From assembly GCA_964544695.1 (NCBI GenBank), contig CAZJDB010000154.1:1-64000 (forward strand): DNA of 64,000 bases, read 5' to 3'. The position numbers and the translations under genes are program-made. The notes below the pieces were generated by a model. The model did not search any database and was not told the origin of the DNA. It saw only the letters and a list, made by a program, of their open reading frames with translations. Positions 32,946-41,396 of this stretch are shown here, in pieces (position 1 is the stretch's first letter; each line of letters opens with the position of its first letter). This DNA comes from Dinghuibacter sp964544695. GTDB lineage: Bacteria; Bacteroidota; Bacteroidia; Chitinophagales; Chitinophagaceae.

Positions 32946-34557
32946 ATTTATTGTCCTTCGCAGACCCATATTGTCTAAGTAACGCACGGAGGTCCTCCAA
33001 CGTATTGATCTCTCCCACCGGCTTATCCTTCCTCCAGCGGAGGATCCGCGGAAACCGCAACGCCACCCCTGACTTATGCCGGTTACTCGCCGCAATACCC
33101 TCGAAACCGATTTCAAAGACGAGCTCAGGAGGCACCGTTCGGACCGGACCGAATTTTTCCTGGGCATTTTTCTTGACCCAGGCATCCACGGAAGCAATCT
33201 CCGCATCGGTAAGGCCGGAATAGGCTTTGGTGAAGGTGACCAGTTGATCGCCGTCCCGGACCGCGAAAGTATAATCCGTATACAGGTTGCTCCGCCGGCC
33301 ATGGCCTTTCATGGCATACACCATGACGGCGTCGATGGTAAGAGGATCGATTTTCCACTTCCACCAGTCCCCGCGCCGACGTCCGGCCTGGTAAGTTGAT
33401 TGCTTGTGCTTGAGCATAATTCCCTCGGCGTGCTCGGCGCGCGAATGGGACCGAAGTGCGGCCAGGTCTTCCCAGGAATGGAAGTCGATGACGGGAGAAA
33501 GGCGCAAGGCGGGATGATTGACCCCGGATACAATATCTTCAAGCAATGCGCGGCGCCGCTCCATGGGTTTTACACGCAGGTCTTCGCCATGGTATTCGAG
33601 GAGGTCGTATGCCACGAAAACGACGGGCGCTTCCTGGAGTTGCTTCTTGGTAACGTTCTTCCGACCGATGCGTGTTTGAAGGCTGGAAAAGGGTAGGGGG
33701 TGCCCCCCCTCGAAGGCCAGGATCTCCCCGTCAAGCACGGTGGAAGGTGGAAGTTTGCCGAGTAAGGGCTCATACTCGGGGAACTTTCCGTTCAGCAGTT
33801 CTTCTCCCCGGCTCCACACGAAGAGTTGGTCACCCCGGTGTATGAGCTGACCCCGGATTCCATCCCATTTCCATTCCGCCTGCCAGTCTTCGGGATTGCC
33901 CAGGGCGTCCGGGGGCCCCTCCAGGGCATAGGCCAGGTAAAAGGGGTAGGGTTTGGACACGTCTTCCCGCGCCGCGCTTTCATGGACCAGTTCATCCCAG
34001 GACGTGCTCGAAGGATCCCAGTTTCCACTGATCAGGTGCAACAGTTTGTCGGGCTCCGATTCCAGGGAGGCCGCCAGGGCGTTGACCATGAGGCGTTGGG
34101 AAACCCCGATCCGGAAGCCTCCCGTGATGAGCTTGTTGAATACGAAGCGTTCCTCGCGGTTGAAGACCCTCCAGGCGTCCAGGACGAAGGCCTTTTTTTC
34201 GGCATCCGCGGCCGTCTGAAGGGAAGCCAGCTTTTCGATATAGGAGAACAAAGGTTGGGAACCGCTGTCCGCCGGAGGAGGATCGGGGATCAGGAGGGCT
34301 ATCGTTTCGGCCAGGTCTCCTACCGTGTGGTAACATTCGGTGAAGAGCCAGGTGGGCAGGCGCAGCCACTCGCAACACCATTCGATCAGCAATCCTGACG
34401 AGATTGCCCGCCGGGGCCTCCGGCCGCTGAACAGGGCAATGACCCATACCTTGTCCTTATCCCCCGCCGTTCGGAAATAGCGCGAAAGGGCATCCAGCTT
34501 ATCGTTGGTTTTCGTGGCGCTGCCAAGCTCGGTGACCAGGGTGGCGAACAAACGCAT
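32944..34557 (-). CDS. ATP-dependent DNA ligase of the damage response set
   Basis: A 537-residue ligase with an N-terminal DNA-binding domain (1-200), adenylation domain and OB-fold. The adenylated lysine is Lys230 in the motif KWDGIRG. Further motifs are LDGEILAF, FVAYDLLEY, AEGIMLKHKQS and WWKWKIDP. It seals nicks using ATP, unlike the NAD-dependent replicative ligase, and belongs with the helicase, PdeM and exonuclease. It starts 3 bases after the exonuclease gene stop, so the two are cotranscribed. Confidence 0.95.
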   Translation of the reverse strand: MRLFATLVTELGSATKTNDKLDALSRYFRTAGDKDKVWVIALFSGRRPRRAISSGLLIEWCCEWLRLPTWLFTECYHTVGDLAETIALLIPDPPPADSGSQPLFSYIEKLASLQTAADAEKKAFVLDAWRVFNREERFVFNKLITGGFRIGVSQRLMVNALAASLESEPDKLLHLISGNWDPSSTSWDELVHESAAREDVSKPYPFYLAYALEGPPDALGNPEDWQAEWKWDGIRGQLIHRGDQLFVWSRGEELLNGKFPEYEPLLGKLPPSTVLDGEILAFEGGHPLPFSSLQTRIGRKNVTKKQLQEAPVVFVAYDLLEYHGEDLRVKPMERRRALLEDIVSGVNHPALRLSPVIDFHSWEDLAALRSHSRAEHAEGIMLKHKQSTYQAGRRRGDWWKWKIDPLTIDAVMVYAMKGHGRRSNLYTDYTFAVRDGDQLVTFTKAYSGLTDAEIASVDAWVKKNAQEKFGPVRTVPPELVFEIGFEGIAASNRHKSGVALRFPRILRWRKDKPVGEINTLEDLRALLRQYGSAKDNK

Positions 34558-34560
34558 GGC

Positions 34561-35616
34561 TCAGGTGGTTGTGGGGGTTTCGTCGATCGCGGGGGCGCCC
34601 CCGGCCGCGTCCGGCGCCGCGAGGGCCTCGTCTTCGTCTCCAAATGCCGTCCTCACTTCCGAGGCTTCGAGGCCCTCCATCTCCGTTAGGTACCTGCTGA
34701 AAGCCGCCTGGAACCCGTGCGTCACCAGCACCCGCTGTGCCCCCGTCGCCTTCACCACCGTGAGAAGCCCTGCCCAATCCGCGTGATCGCTCAGGGCAAA
34801 CCCGGCATCCGCATTCCGGCGCCGGACATTCCCCCGGACCTGCATCCAACCGCTGCACACGCCGAGGGAGTAGGGGAGGAAGCGTTTGAGCCAGGGAGAA
34901 TCATCCGCCGACGGCGGGGCGATGACAATCTGCCCCAAATAAGCCGAACGCGGCATATCGGGGGTGACCAGTTGAACGGAGGGAAAGTCCCAGCCCACGG
35001 CCCTGAGCGCCTCCTGGACATTCCATACGGCGCCGTGAACGAAAATGGGAATTCCCAGGCCCCCCAGTTGCCGGATGAGGCGTTGGGCCTTCCCAAGGCT
35101 ATATGCGAATAAAACCGAAGTCAGCCCCGCCGAGCGATTTGAATGAATCCACCGTTCCATGTCCGCGAATATAGAAGCCTGGGGCTTCCAGCGATAAATG
35201 GGCAAACCGAAGGTCGATTCGGTGATGAAGCAGTGGCAGGGCACGACCTCGAAAGCCCCCGAAAGGCCGTCGTCCTCGGTTTTGTAATCCCCGCTGGCGA
35301 CCCACACCTCGCCGTTCAGAGACACCCTTACCTGGGACGACCCGATGATATGCCCCGCGGGAAACAGAGTAAGGGTAACCCCACCCAAAATCAGTGGCTC
35401 ATTCCAGGCCAGAGACTGGATAGAAATATCCGCGTCCAGACGTAGCCGCAACATTGGTACGGAATCCGTATGACATAGGTAAGCCCCATGACCCGGTCGC
35501 GCATGGTCGCTGTGGGCGTGTGTAATGACGGCCCTGGGCACGGGCTTCCAGGGGTCGATGTAAAAATCGCCCCCGGGGCAATACAGGCCCTGCTCCCTGA
35601 GTTCGATGACGGGCAT
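34561..35616 (-). CDS. Ligase-associated DNA damage response exonuclease (MBL fold)
   Basis: A 351-residue metallo-beta-lactamase-fold nuclease related to SNM1/CPSF-type enzymes. The metal motif HAHSDH (His33, His35, Asp37, His38), GDYK, a TESTFG segment typical of this class, a LSDHADW motif and a terminal THGF histidine are all visible. A low-complexity Asp/Glu/Ala-rich tail follows. It heads the exonuclease-ligase pair. Its ATG lies 9 bases after the stop of the periplasmic-binding-like gene, so transcription may extend from there. Confidence 0.93.
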   Translation of the reverse strand: MPVIELREQGLYCPGGDFYIDPWKPVPRAVITHAHSDHARPGHGAYLCHTDSVPMLRLRLDADISIQSLAWNEPLILGGVTLTLFPAGHIIGSSQVRVSLNGEVWVASGDYKTEDDGLSGAFEVVPCHCFITESTFGLPIYRWKPQASIFADMERWIHSNRSAGLTSVLFAYSLGKAQRLIRQLGGLGIPIFVHGAVWNVQEALRAVGWDFPSVQLVTPDMPRSAYLGQIVIAPPSADDSPWLKRFLPYSLGVCSGWMQVRGNVRRRNADAGFALSDHADWAGLLTVVKATGAQRVLVTHGFQAAFSRYLTEMEGLEASEVRTAFGDEDEALAAPDAAGGAPAIDETPTTT

Positions 35617-35625
35617 GGTTTGAAG

Positions 35626-36783
35626 TTACTGTAAGCGGGTGACAAACCCGTTCTGCAACCTCAGGACATAGAGGAATTTGTTTTCGAAGTAATCCGGAAC
35701 CTGGGAAGCGGAACCCGCGAAAACGGGTTTGATGTCCAGGGGCGTATAGGTCTGGAAGCCCTTGTCATCCAGGTGGGACATCAGGCCTTCATGGTATTTC
35801 AGCAGCAAATTGACAAAGTAATAAACGCTCTCATAACCCCGGAAGGCCATGTCCCCGGGATGCGTATGGGAAAGGTTGATGAACTTCTGGGGCATGCTCA
35901 GGGGGGCCAGGTTGCTGTCCGTTTGCGGTGCCATAAAAGAAGTGGTGACCAGGAAAGGCATTTGCCTAAGTTCGGGGGTTTGAAGGGCCCTCATTCCCTC
36001 CCAGGTGGGCATGCCGATGAGGCTCATGGGGTAGGAATCCGCAAGTCCCACACAGGCCCTGACCAGGCTGACCGCGAAGGACTCATCCAGGCTCCCGCAG
36101 AGGATGACGGTGTAGCGGTTGCTGTCCATGTATTGCTGAAGCAAGGGGGCCGTTACGGTATCCCCCGTAAGGATGGTTTGAATGGGCAACAAAGCCGAAT
36201 CTTTACCAGCAGTCGCGTTGAGCCGTTTGAAGTATCCCTCCAGCATGTCCTCCATGGATCCGGGTTTCCGTACATAGAGGATCCGATGGGTGGGATGATT
36301 CTGGAGCACGAAATGGTAGATCGCCTGGCAGTGGGTATAGATGGTGGGATTGAGGATGACGGTAAAGGGATTGGAGCTGATGCCCCCTTCGTTGGGAAAA
36401 GTGGCCGATACGAAGGGGATATTGTGTTCTTTGGCAAAGGCTGCCAGGGCCTGGTAGTCGCTCCCGCTGGCACTCCCGACGATCAATTGTACGGAGTCCA
36501 GTTGATGCTCCGCTAAAAGACGCGAAAGGTTCCGCGCGTCATACAGGGTGTAATGGATGGTATCTCCCCGGGCTTGCAACGTATCCAGGGCCAGGCGGGC
36601 CCCTTCAGCGAATTCCAGGCCGGGAAAGGTCGCGAAGGGCGCGCTTTTCCCCAATTTATAATTACCGCTCGCGTCATAGGCGGAATCCAGGTACAGGGGA
36701 GCGAGCACGGCGATGCGACAGGTCTGGGCCCTGGCCGCCAGCGTAGCACCGAGCAGGGCGAGGACGAGGATAAAACGGTTCAT
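35626..36783 (-). CDS. Periplasmic-binding-like (type 1) protein, Leu/Ile/Val-binding related
   Basis: The start chosen is ATG 36783 (385 residues), giving a signal peptide (1-19, ending LAARAQ). The longer frame to 36936 overlaps guaA. The mature part has the type 1 periplasmic-binding fold: RIAVLAPLYLDSAYD, FAEGARLALDTLQ, a VGSASGSDYQAL ligand loop and a second lobe with TVILCGSLDES. No transporter genes are nearby. In Bacteroidota such proteins are often fused to LysM domains and concern the cell envelope. No LysM is present here. Confidence 0.75.
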   Translation of the reverse strand: MNRFILVLALLGATLAARAQTCRIAVLAPLYLDSAYDASGNYKLGKSAPFATFPGLEFAEGARLALDTLQARGDTIHYTLYDARNLSRLLAEHQLDSVQLIVGSASGSDYQALAAFAKEHNIPFVSATFPNEGGISSNPFTVILNPTIYTHCQAIYHFVLQNHPTHRILYVRKPGSMEDMLEGYFKRLNATAGKDSALLPIQTILTGDTVTAPLLQQYMDSNRYTVILCGSLDESFAVSLVRACVGLADSYPMSLIGMPTWEGMRALQTPELRQMPFLVTTSFMAPQTDSNLAPLSMPQKFINLSHTHPGDMAFRGYESVYYFVNLLLKYHEGLMSHLDDKGFQTYTPLDIKPVFAGSASQVPDYFENKFLYVLRLQNGFVTRLQ

Positions 36784-36809
36784 ATATAAATTTTGCGCTG
36801 ACGGCGCGA

Positions 36810-38351
36810 CTATTCCCATTCGATGGTAGCGGGAGGCTTCGAGCTGATATCGTACACCACGCGGTTGATGCCCGGCACCTGGTTGATAATGTCGCTCGAC
36901 ATTTTCGCCAGGAACTCGTAAGGCAGGTGCGCCCAATCGGCGGTCATCCCGTCGACGGAGGTCACCGCCCTGAGGGCCACGGTGAACTCGTAGGTCCTTT
37001 CATCTCCCATGACGCCCACGCTTTTCACGGGAAGGAGGATGGCGCCGGCCTGCCATACGCTGTCGTAGAGGCCGCTTTCTTTCAGCCCTGCCGTATAGAC
37101 CGCATCTGCTTCCTGCAATAACCGTACCTTATCTTCCGTGACTTCCCCCAGGATGCGGATGGCGAGCCCCGGTCCGGGGAAAGGATGGCGGAATAGGAGA
37201 TCTTTTGGGATACCCAGTTCCAATCCCACTTTGCGGACCTCGTCCTTGAACAGGAAGCGCAGGGGTTCCACCAGTTCCAGGTGCATTCTTTCGGGCAGGC
37301 CGCCCACGTTGTGGTGCGATTTGATGGTCATGGAGGGACCGTGAACCGACACCGATTCGATCACATCGGGATAAATGGTGCCCTGGCCCAGGAGTCCTAT
37401 ACCGGGTACGAGTTTGGCTTCGTCTTCGAATACTTCTATGAAAAGGCCCCCGATGATCTTGCGCTTTTCTTCGGGATTGACCTTACCGGCGAGGTTGGTA
37501 TAGAAACGGTTTTTGGCATCCACGCCCTTTACGTTCAGGCCGAGGCGTCCATACGTTTCCAAAACCTGTGAAAATTCATTTTTGCGAAGGACACCGTTAT
37601 CCACGAAGATGCCGTAAAGGTTGTCCCCGATCGCTTGGTGGATGAGGGTGGCCGCCACCGTGGAATCCACGCCCCCGCTCAGGGCCATGATGACCTTCCG
37701 GTCCCCGATCTGGGCGCGTAGCTTGGCCACGGTTTCCTGGACAAAGGCCGCGGGCGTCCAGTCCCCGTGACAACCGCACACCCCGAACAGGAAATTTTTC
37801 AATACTTTTTTTCCTTCCACCGAATGGTACACTTCCGGGTGGAATTGGATCCCGTAGAGGGGATGGGGGGTATCTATGGCTTTGAAGGCAGCTACGGGTA
37901 TTGTATCCGTGGTAGCCAGCAGTTCGAAACCGGGAGGTAGGTCCAGAATGGTATCCGCGTGGCTCATCCATACCTGGGAGGAAGGAGATACTTCTTTGAG
38001 GAGGGTATCTTCCGGATGGGCTGTATTGGCAAGGACAGCCCGCCCGTACTCCCGTTTGTCCGATTTGGCCACCCGGCCTCCGAAGCGCTTGGCGGTGAGC
38101 TGGGCCCCGTAGCAGATGCCCAGGAGGGGCTTTTCGCGTACGATTCCGGCTACATCGACGTCGGGGCTACCCTTATCATTGACGGAAAAGGGGCTCCCGG
38201 AGAGGATGACGCCCTTTATCGCGGGGTCGTTCGCCGGGACGCCCTGGCTGAAGGGGACGATTTCGCAGTACACGTGGAATTCACGAACAGCCCTGGCGAT
38301 AAGTTGAGTGTATTGGGAACCAAAATCAAGAATCAGGATCTTTTCGGTCAT
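36810..38351 (-). CDS. guaA: GMP synthase (glutamine-hydrolysing)
   Basis: GuaA converts XMP to GMP with ATP and glutamine. The 513-residue protein has the class I amidotransferase domain (nucleophile Cys80 in GICYGAQ, and FHPEVYHS with the catalytic His and Glu), the ATP pyrophosphatase domain with ALSGGVDST, and the C-terminal dimerisation domain ending in KPPATIEWE, the expected family terminus. Length is standard. A TACTTTTG -7 box lies 7 bases before the start. The gene is divergent from the head-GIN lipoprotein gene with 51 bases between them. Confidence 0.97.
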   Translation of the reverse strand: MTEKILILDFGSQYTQLIARAVREFHVYCEIVPFSQGVPANDPAIKGVILSGSPFSVNDKGSPDVDVAGIVREKPLLGICYGAQLTAKRFGGRVAKSDKREYGRAVLANTAHPEDTLLKEVSPSSQVWMSHADTILDLPPGFELLATTDTIPVAAFKAIDTPHPLYGIQFHPEVYHSVEGKKVLKNFLFGVCGCHGDWTPAAFVQETVAKLRAQIGDRKVIMALSGGVDSTVAATLIHQAIGDNLYGIFVDNGVLRKNEFSQVLETYGRLGLNVKGVDAKNRFYTNLAGKVNPEEKRKIIGGLFIEVFEDEAKLVPGIGLLGQGTIYPDVIESVSVHGPSMTIKSHHNVGGLPERMHLELVEPLRFLFKDEVRKVGLELGIPKDLLFRHPFPGPGLAIRILGEVTEDKVRLLQEADAVYTAGLKESGLYDSVWQAGAILLPVKSVGVMGDERTYEFTVALRAVTSVDGMTADWAHLPYEFLAKMSSDIINQVPGINRVVYDISSKPPATIEWE

Positions 38352-38358
38352 CGTGGTG

Positions 38359-38366
38359 CAAAAGTA
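38359..38366 (-). promoter_or_regulatory. -7 element of guaA
   Basis: TACTTTTG on the minus strand matches TAnnTTTG exactly and ends 7 bases before the guaA ATG. A TTTG occurs 23 bases upstream rather than 19. Confidence 0.55.
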
Positions 38367-38402
38367 GGCCGATTTTTTCGATCTTTAACCAAACTCACTC
38401 TT

Positions 38403-39122
38403 ATGCGCGTTTCATCCCTCCTGATTTTCATGGTGTTTGCTTTGACTGCCTGCCGCTTTGGCCCCTTCCACGTCGTCAACGGGAACGGGGACGTCGTTTC
38501 CCAGGACCGCCAGGTCGGCAAATTCAAATCGGTAGACGCCCGCGGATTCATGAACGTGTATTTGAGCCAGGGGGACGAAATCAAGGTTCGCCTGGAAGGA
38601 GAAAGCAACATCCTGCCTTATATCGATACCCGCGTGGAAGGAGACAGGCTAATCGTGGGAACCTTACACGAGGTTAGCCTGAACTCGACCCATGATTTGA
38701 ACGTCTACATTACCGCTCCCGAATTGGATAAGATATCCCTGGGCGGATCCGGAAGTATCATCGGCAAAACCACCCTGACCAGCGAAAATGCCATGACCTT
38801 CGACCTGGGCGGAAGCGGAGATGTCCGCGTAGATGTGAATGCCCCCCAGGTACACACGAGCATGGCCGGATCGGGAAAGCTGACCATCAGCGGACAAACC
38901 AAGGAACTCAAGGTGGACATGGCAGGCAGTTGCGCCTTCTCCGGGGACAGCCTGAAATCCGAGGAGGCCAAAATCACCATCATGGGCAGCGGGGACGCCA
39001 ATGTATTCGCCAGTGTCAAACTCGATGTTACCGTAGCCGGCAGCGGGGACGTAAATTATTGGGGTAACCCCACGGTGACCAGCCACATGGCCGGCTCCGG
39101 AACACTCACCAAAAAGGATTAG
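38403..39122 (+). CDS. Head-GIN domain lipoprotein (DUF2807)
   Basis: The start chosen is ATG 38403 (239 residues). The open frame further upstream is antisense to guaA. It has a lipoprotein signal with lipobox LTAC (Cys17) and then a right-handed beta-helix made of the repeated GxGSG motifs seen in the putative auto-transporter adhesin head-GIN family, such as LGGSGSII, LGGSGDVRV, MAGSGKLT, IMGSGDANV and VAGSGDVNY. Such proteins are abundant surface lipoproteins of Bacteroidota with unknown ligands. It converges with the M14 peptidase gene. Confidence 0.9.
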   Translation: MRVSSLLIFMVFALTACRFGPFHVVNGNGDVVSQDRQVGKFKSVDARGFMNVYLSQGDEIKVRLEGESNILPYIDTRVEGDRLIVGTLHEVSLNSTHDLNVYITAPELDKISLGGSGSIIGKTTLTSENAMTFDLGGSGDVRVDVNAPQVHTSMAGSGKLTISGQTKELKVDMAGSCAFSGDSLKSEEAKITIMGSGDANVFASVKLDVTVAGSGDVNYWGNPTVTSHMAGSGTLTKKD

Positions 39123-39136
39123 CCGTTCCGGCTCAC

Positions 39137-40855
39137 CTAGGGCAACCGATACACCGGATACCTGAGATACGCAGGCTCGAAATACACGGAGTGCTTGTAC
39201 ACATAATCCAATTGGGCGGCCCCATTCCCCGCGAAAGCCGGATCCGCCTTGCGCCTGTTTTCCAGTGAGTCCTGGAGCTCCGGATGTTCCTTCAGGTAAG
39301 CCCCCGCCACGTCTTCCAAACGATAGGCGCTGTAGCCCTCCTTTTCCTGCAGGATGGCGTCGAAGAAATTCCAGGAAAAATAGGAATCGTCTCCCGTAGG
39401 CTCCAGCATTTCCACGACGAAGCGGTCGGTCGCAAAGCCCATGGGCACCAGCACATCCCCTTTTCGGAAATGCAACGTTTGGGAGGAGACACTCACCACG
39501 ACATTCGTATTTCGGTGGTGTTTCTCATAAGCGCGCGGAGCTGCCTTATAACTGTCGATATGGTAGGCATCCACGGTGACCGTACTGTCGTGCTCCAGGC
39601 GCTGCATGGGTACGTTATTGATTGCCAGGAGATCGGTCACCGTGTGCCAGCCTTGGGGAATGAGGTAAGCCCTGGGCTTAGTCACGGAATCCTTTCCTAT
39701 GAAATAATCGAAGAACTTGATTTCCTTTTCGAAGGGACGAGTATGGTCATAGTACAACCGGGGCAGCCCACTGACCTCGCTGGGTTTACGATCGGGTGTA
39801 TATCCCTTAAAGTCCACGCTGTCCCAGCGTGACTTGTCGGCAGTCCACGACAGAGCGAAGCTATTGCTCGCCGCCACGCCTTTCCTGTCGGCGGCCCGGT
39901 TGGCAATGATGGCGGTGCCGTTTTTGGCCGCTTCCCGGATCATGATCTGGATGAGCCGGTACGTGGAATGTACCCTGTCCGCATAAGGCTTGAGCATATG
40001 CGTCTCGGGCATGAAGGACACGGTTTGGAAAAGGGCCGCATATCCGCTCGAATAACGGGGAGAATCGTAATAAGCGTCCCAACCTTTTTGCGGATCCGCC
40101 TCTTCGAAATTCACGTAAGGTACCATCTGGTCCCCCGCTTCCTTCATGTCCTCAAACAGGGCAGGGAGGTATGTATCATGAAGAAAGCGGCCGGTTTCGC
40201 CTCCCAGCTTGCCTGGAATAGTCGCCAGGAGCGTCATCGTATGCTGGTAATCCGCCCCGTCGCTCACATGGTTATCGATCAGGATGTGTGGGTCGACGTA
40301 GTGAAATATGTAGGAAAAGCTTAGGGCATTGCGGCTATCGCACTTCGTGAAGTCCCGATTGAGGTCCAGGTTTTGGGCGTTCCCGCGGAACCCATAGGCC
40401 AACGGCCCGTTCTGGTTGACCCGGGAATACGAACTCCGGTTCAGGGAGCCCCCGATATTGTACACAGGGATGATGGCGAGCCCGATATTGTCGGGGATGC
40501 GGACCTTTCCGGCCGCGATGTCCCTAAGGAGCATCATGGAAGCATCGATCCCATCGGGTTCCCCCGGGTGAATGCCGTTGTTGACCAGGATGACCACCTT
40601 CCCCTTTTTATACCAGGCTTTAGGGTCGGCGCTGCCGTCGTTGCTATATAGTAGGAGGTGTAGGGGGTTTCCCGAATCCGTGGGGCCCATTGTCTTCAGA
40701 TGCACCTTAGGATACTTGGCGGCCAGGGCTTTGTAATAGGCGATGCAACTGTCATACGTTGCGCTGGCAAGGCCTCCGGATTTTTCGAAGTTTGTAATCT
40801 GGGCACTCCCGTCCACTGTCAATAGAAGGGCTGCAATGGCAAGTAATTTTCTCAT
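39137..40855 (-). CDS. M14-family zinc carboxypeptidase, secreted
   Basis: The start chosen is ATG 40855 (571 residues) with a signal peptide (1-19, ending DGSAQ). The longer frame to 40969 would run through the rpsT terminator. Zinc ligands His96 and Glu99 lie in HPGEPDG and the third His in IDNHVSDG. The catalytic-glutamate region is probably around FMPETHML. A large C-terminal beta-rich extension (about 330-571) follows. It should cleave peptides or peptidoglycan stems outside the cytoplasm. The substrate is not evident. Confidence 0.85.
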   Translation of the reverse strand: MRKLLAIAALLLTVDGSAQITNFEKSGGLASATYDSCIAYYKALAAKYPKVHLKTMGPTDSGNPLHLLLYSNDGSADPKAWYKKGKVVILVNNGIHPGEPDGIDASMMLLRDIAAGKVRIPDNIGLAIIPVYNIGGSLNRSSYSRVNQNGPLAYGFRGNAQNLDLNRDFTKCDSRNALSFSYIFHYVDPHILIDNHVSDGADYQHTMTLLATIPGKLGGETGRFLHDTYLPALFEDMKEAGDQMVPYVNFEEADPQKGWDAYYDSPRYSSGYAALFQTVSFMPETHMLKPYADRVHSTYRLIQIMIREAAKNGTAIIANRAADRKGVAASNSFALSWTADKSRWDSVDFKGYTPDRKPSEVSGLPRLYYDHTRPFEKEIKFFDYFIGKDSVTKPRAYLIPQGWHTVTDLLAINNVPMQRLEHDSTVTVDAYHIDSYKAAPRAYEKHHRNTNVVVSVSSQTLHFRKGDVLVPMGFATDRFVVEMLEPTGDDSYFSWNFFDAILQEKEGYSAYRLEDVAGAYLKEHPELQDSLENRRKADPAFAGNGAAQLDYVYKHSVYFEPAYLRYPVYRLP

Positions 40856-40909
40856 GTCATTTGTTTTTCGCGCCGCGCGCGCAGCGTCTCCCCCCATAGG
40901 GGCAAAATA

Positions 40910-40933
40910 AAAGTCCCGAAATTTCGGGACTTT
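40910..40933 (-). terminator. Terminator of rpsT, perfect 24-base palindrome
   Basis: AAAGTCCCGAAA/TTTCGGGACTTT is fully self-complementary. On the minus strand it is followed by TTATTTT, so it ends rpsT transcription. It would also partly block transcription from the plus side. Confidence 0.85.
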
Positions 40934-40998
40934 ATCAATATCGTTGGACAACCTTTCCAGGAGCGGCAACCTCTATTTGGTCAGCGCACGCGCGCAGC

Positions 40999-41256
40999 CT
41001 ACTTGGCCAGCGTGTTGATGCGCACGGTCAGCTTGCTCTTCAGGTTGGCGGCCTTGTTCTTGTGGATGATGCCGTTCTTGGCCATCTTATCGATCATGGA
41101 GATCACCTCGGGCAGTTTCCCGGCAGCAGTGGCCTTCTCTGTAAGCGCCTTCAGGTCACGGATCGCGTTCCGGGTCGTTCTACCTTGGTAACGGTTTGCT
41201 TCCCTGCGTTTTGTAGCCTGACGGACGTCTTTTTTCGTTGCGGAATGATTTGCCAT
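40999..41256 (-). CDS. rpsT: 30S ribosomal protein S20
   Basis: The 85-residue basic, all-helical protein binds 16S rRNA early in assembly. It begins MANHSATKKDVRQ and contains KRREANRYQGRTTRN and an IHKNKAANLKSKL C-terminal helix, as expected of bacterial S20. It is monocistronic, with its own promoter (41284-41291) and a palindromic terminator (40910-40933). Confidence 0.96.
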   Translation of the reverse strand: MANHSATKKDVRQATKRREANRYQGRTTRNAIRDLKALTEKATAAGKLPEVISMIDKMAKNGIIHKNKAANLKSKLTVRINTLAK

Positions 41257-41283
41257 GATTCGCTTTCGTTTGAATTAGGAGGG

Positions 41284-41291
41284 CAAAGGTA
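41284..41291 (-). promoter_or_regulatory. -7 element of rpsT
   Basis: TACCTTTG on the minus strand matches TAnnTTTG, with TTGG (one mismatch to TTTG) 19 bases upstream at 41311-41314. The ATG follows 27 bases downstream, giving an ordinary leader. Confidence 0.65.
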
Positions 41292-41396
41292 GGCCTTTTA
41301 CCCTAAACAACCAATCTGCGGCCTCAAAATATTTTGACCGATATTTGCAGGGCAATTCGCCCGAAAATAAGTGCGAAGCTGCTGAATGACAATATC

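Noticed and set aside
37959..38402. In-frame extension of the head-GIN gene into guaA
   Set aside because: The extension is antisense to conserved guaA codons, and the lipoprotein signal begins at ATG 38403.
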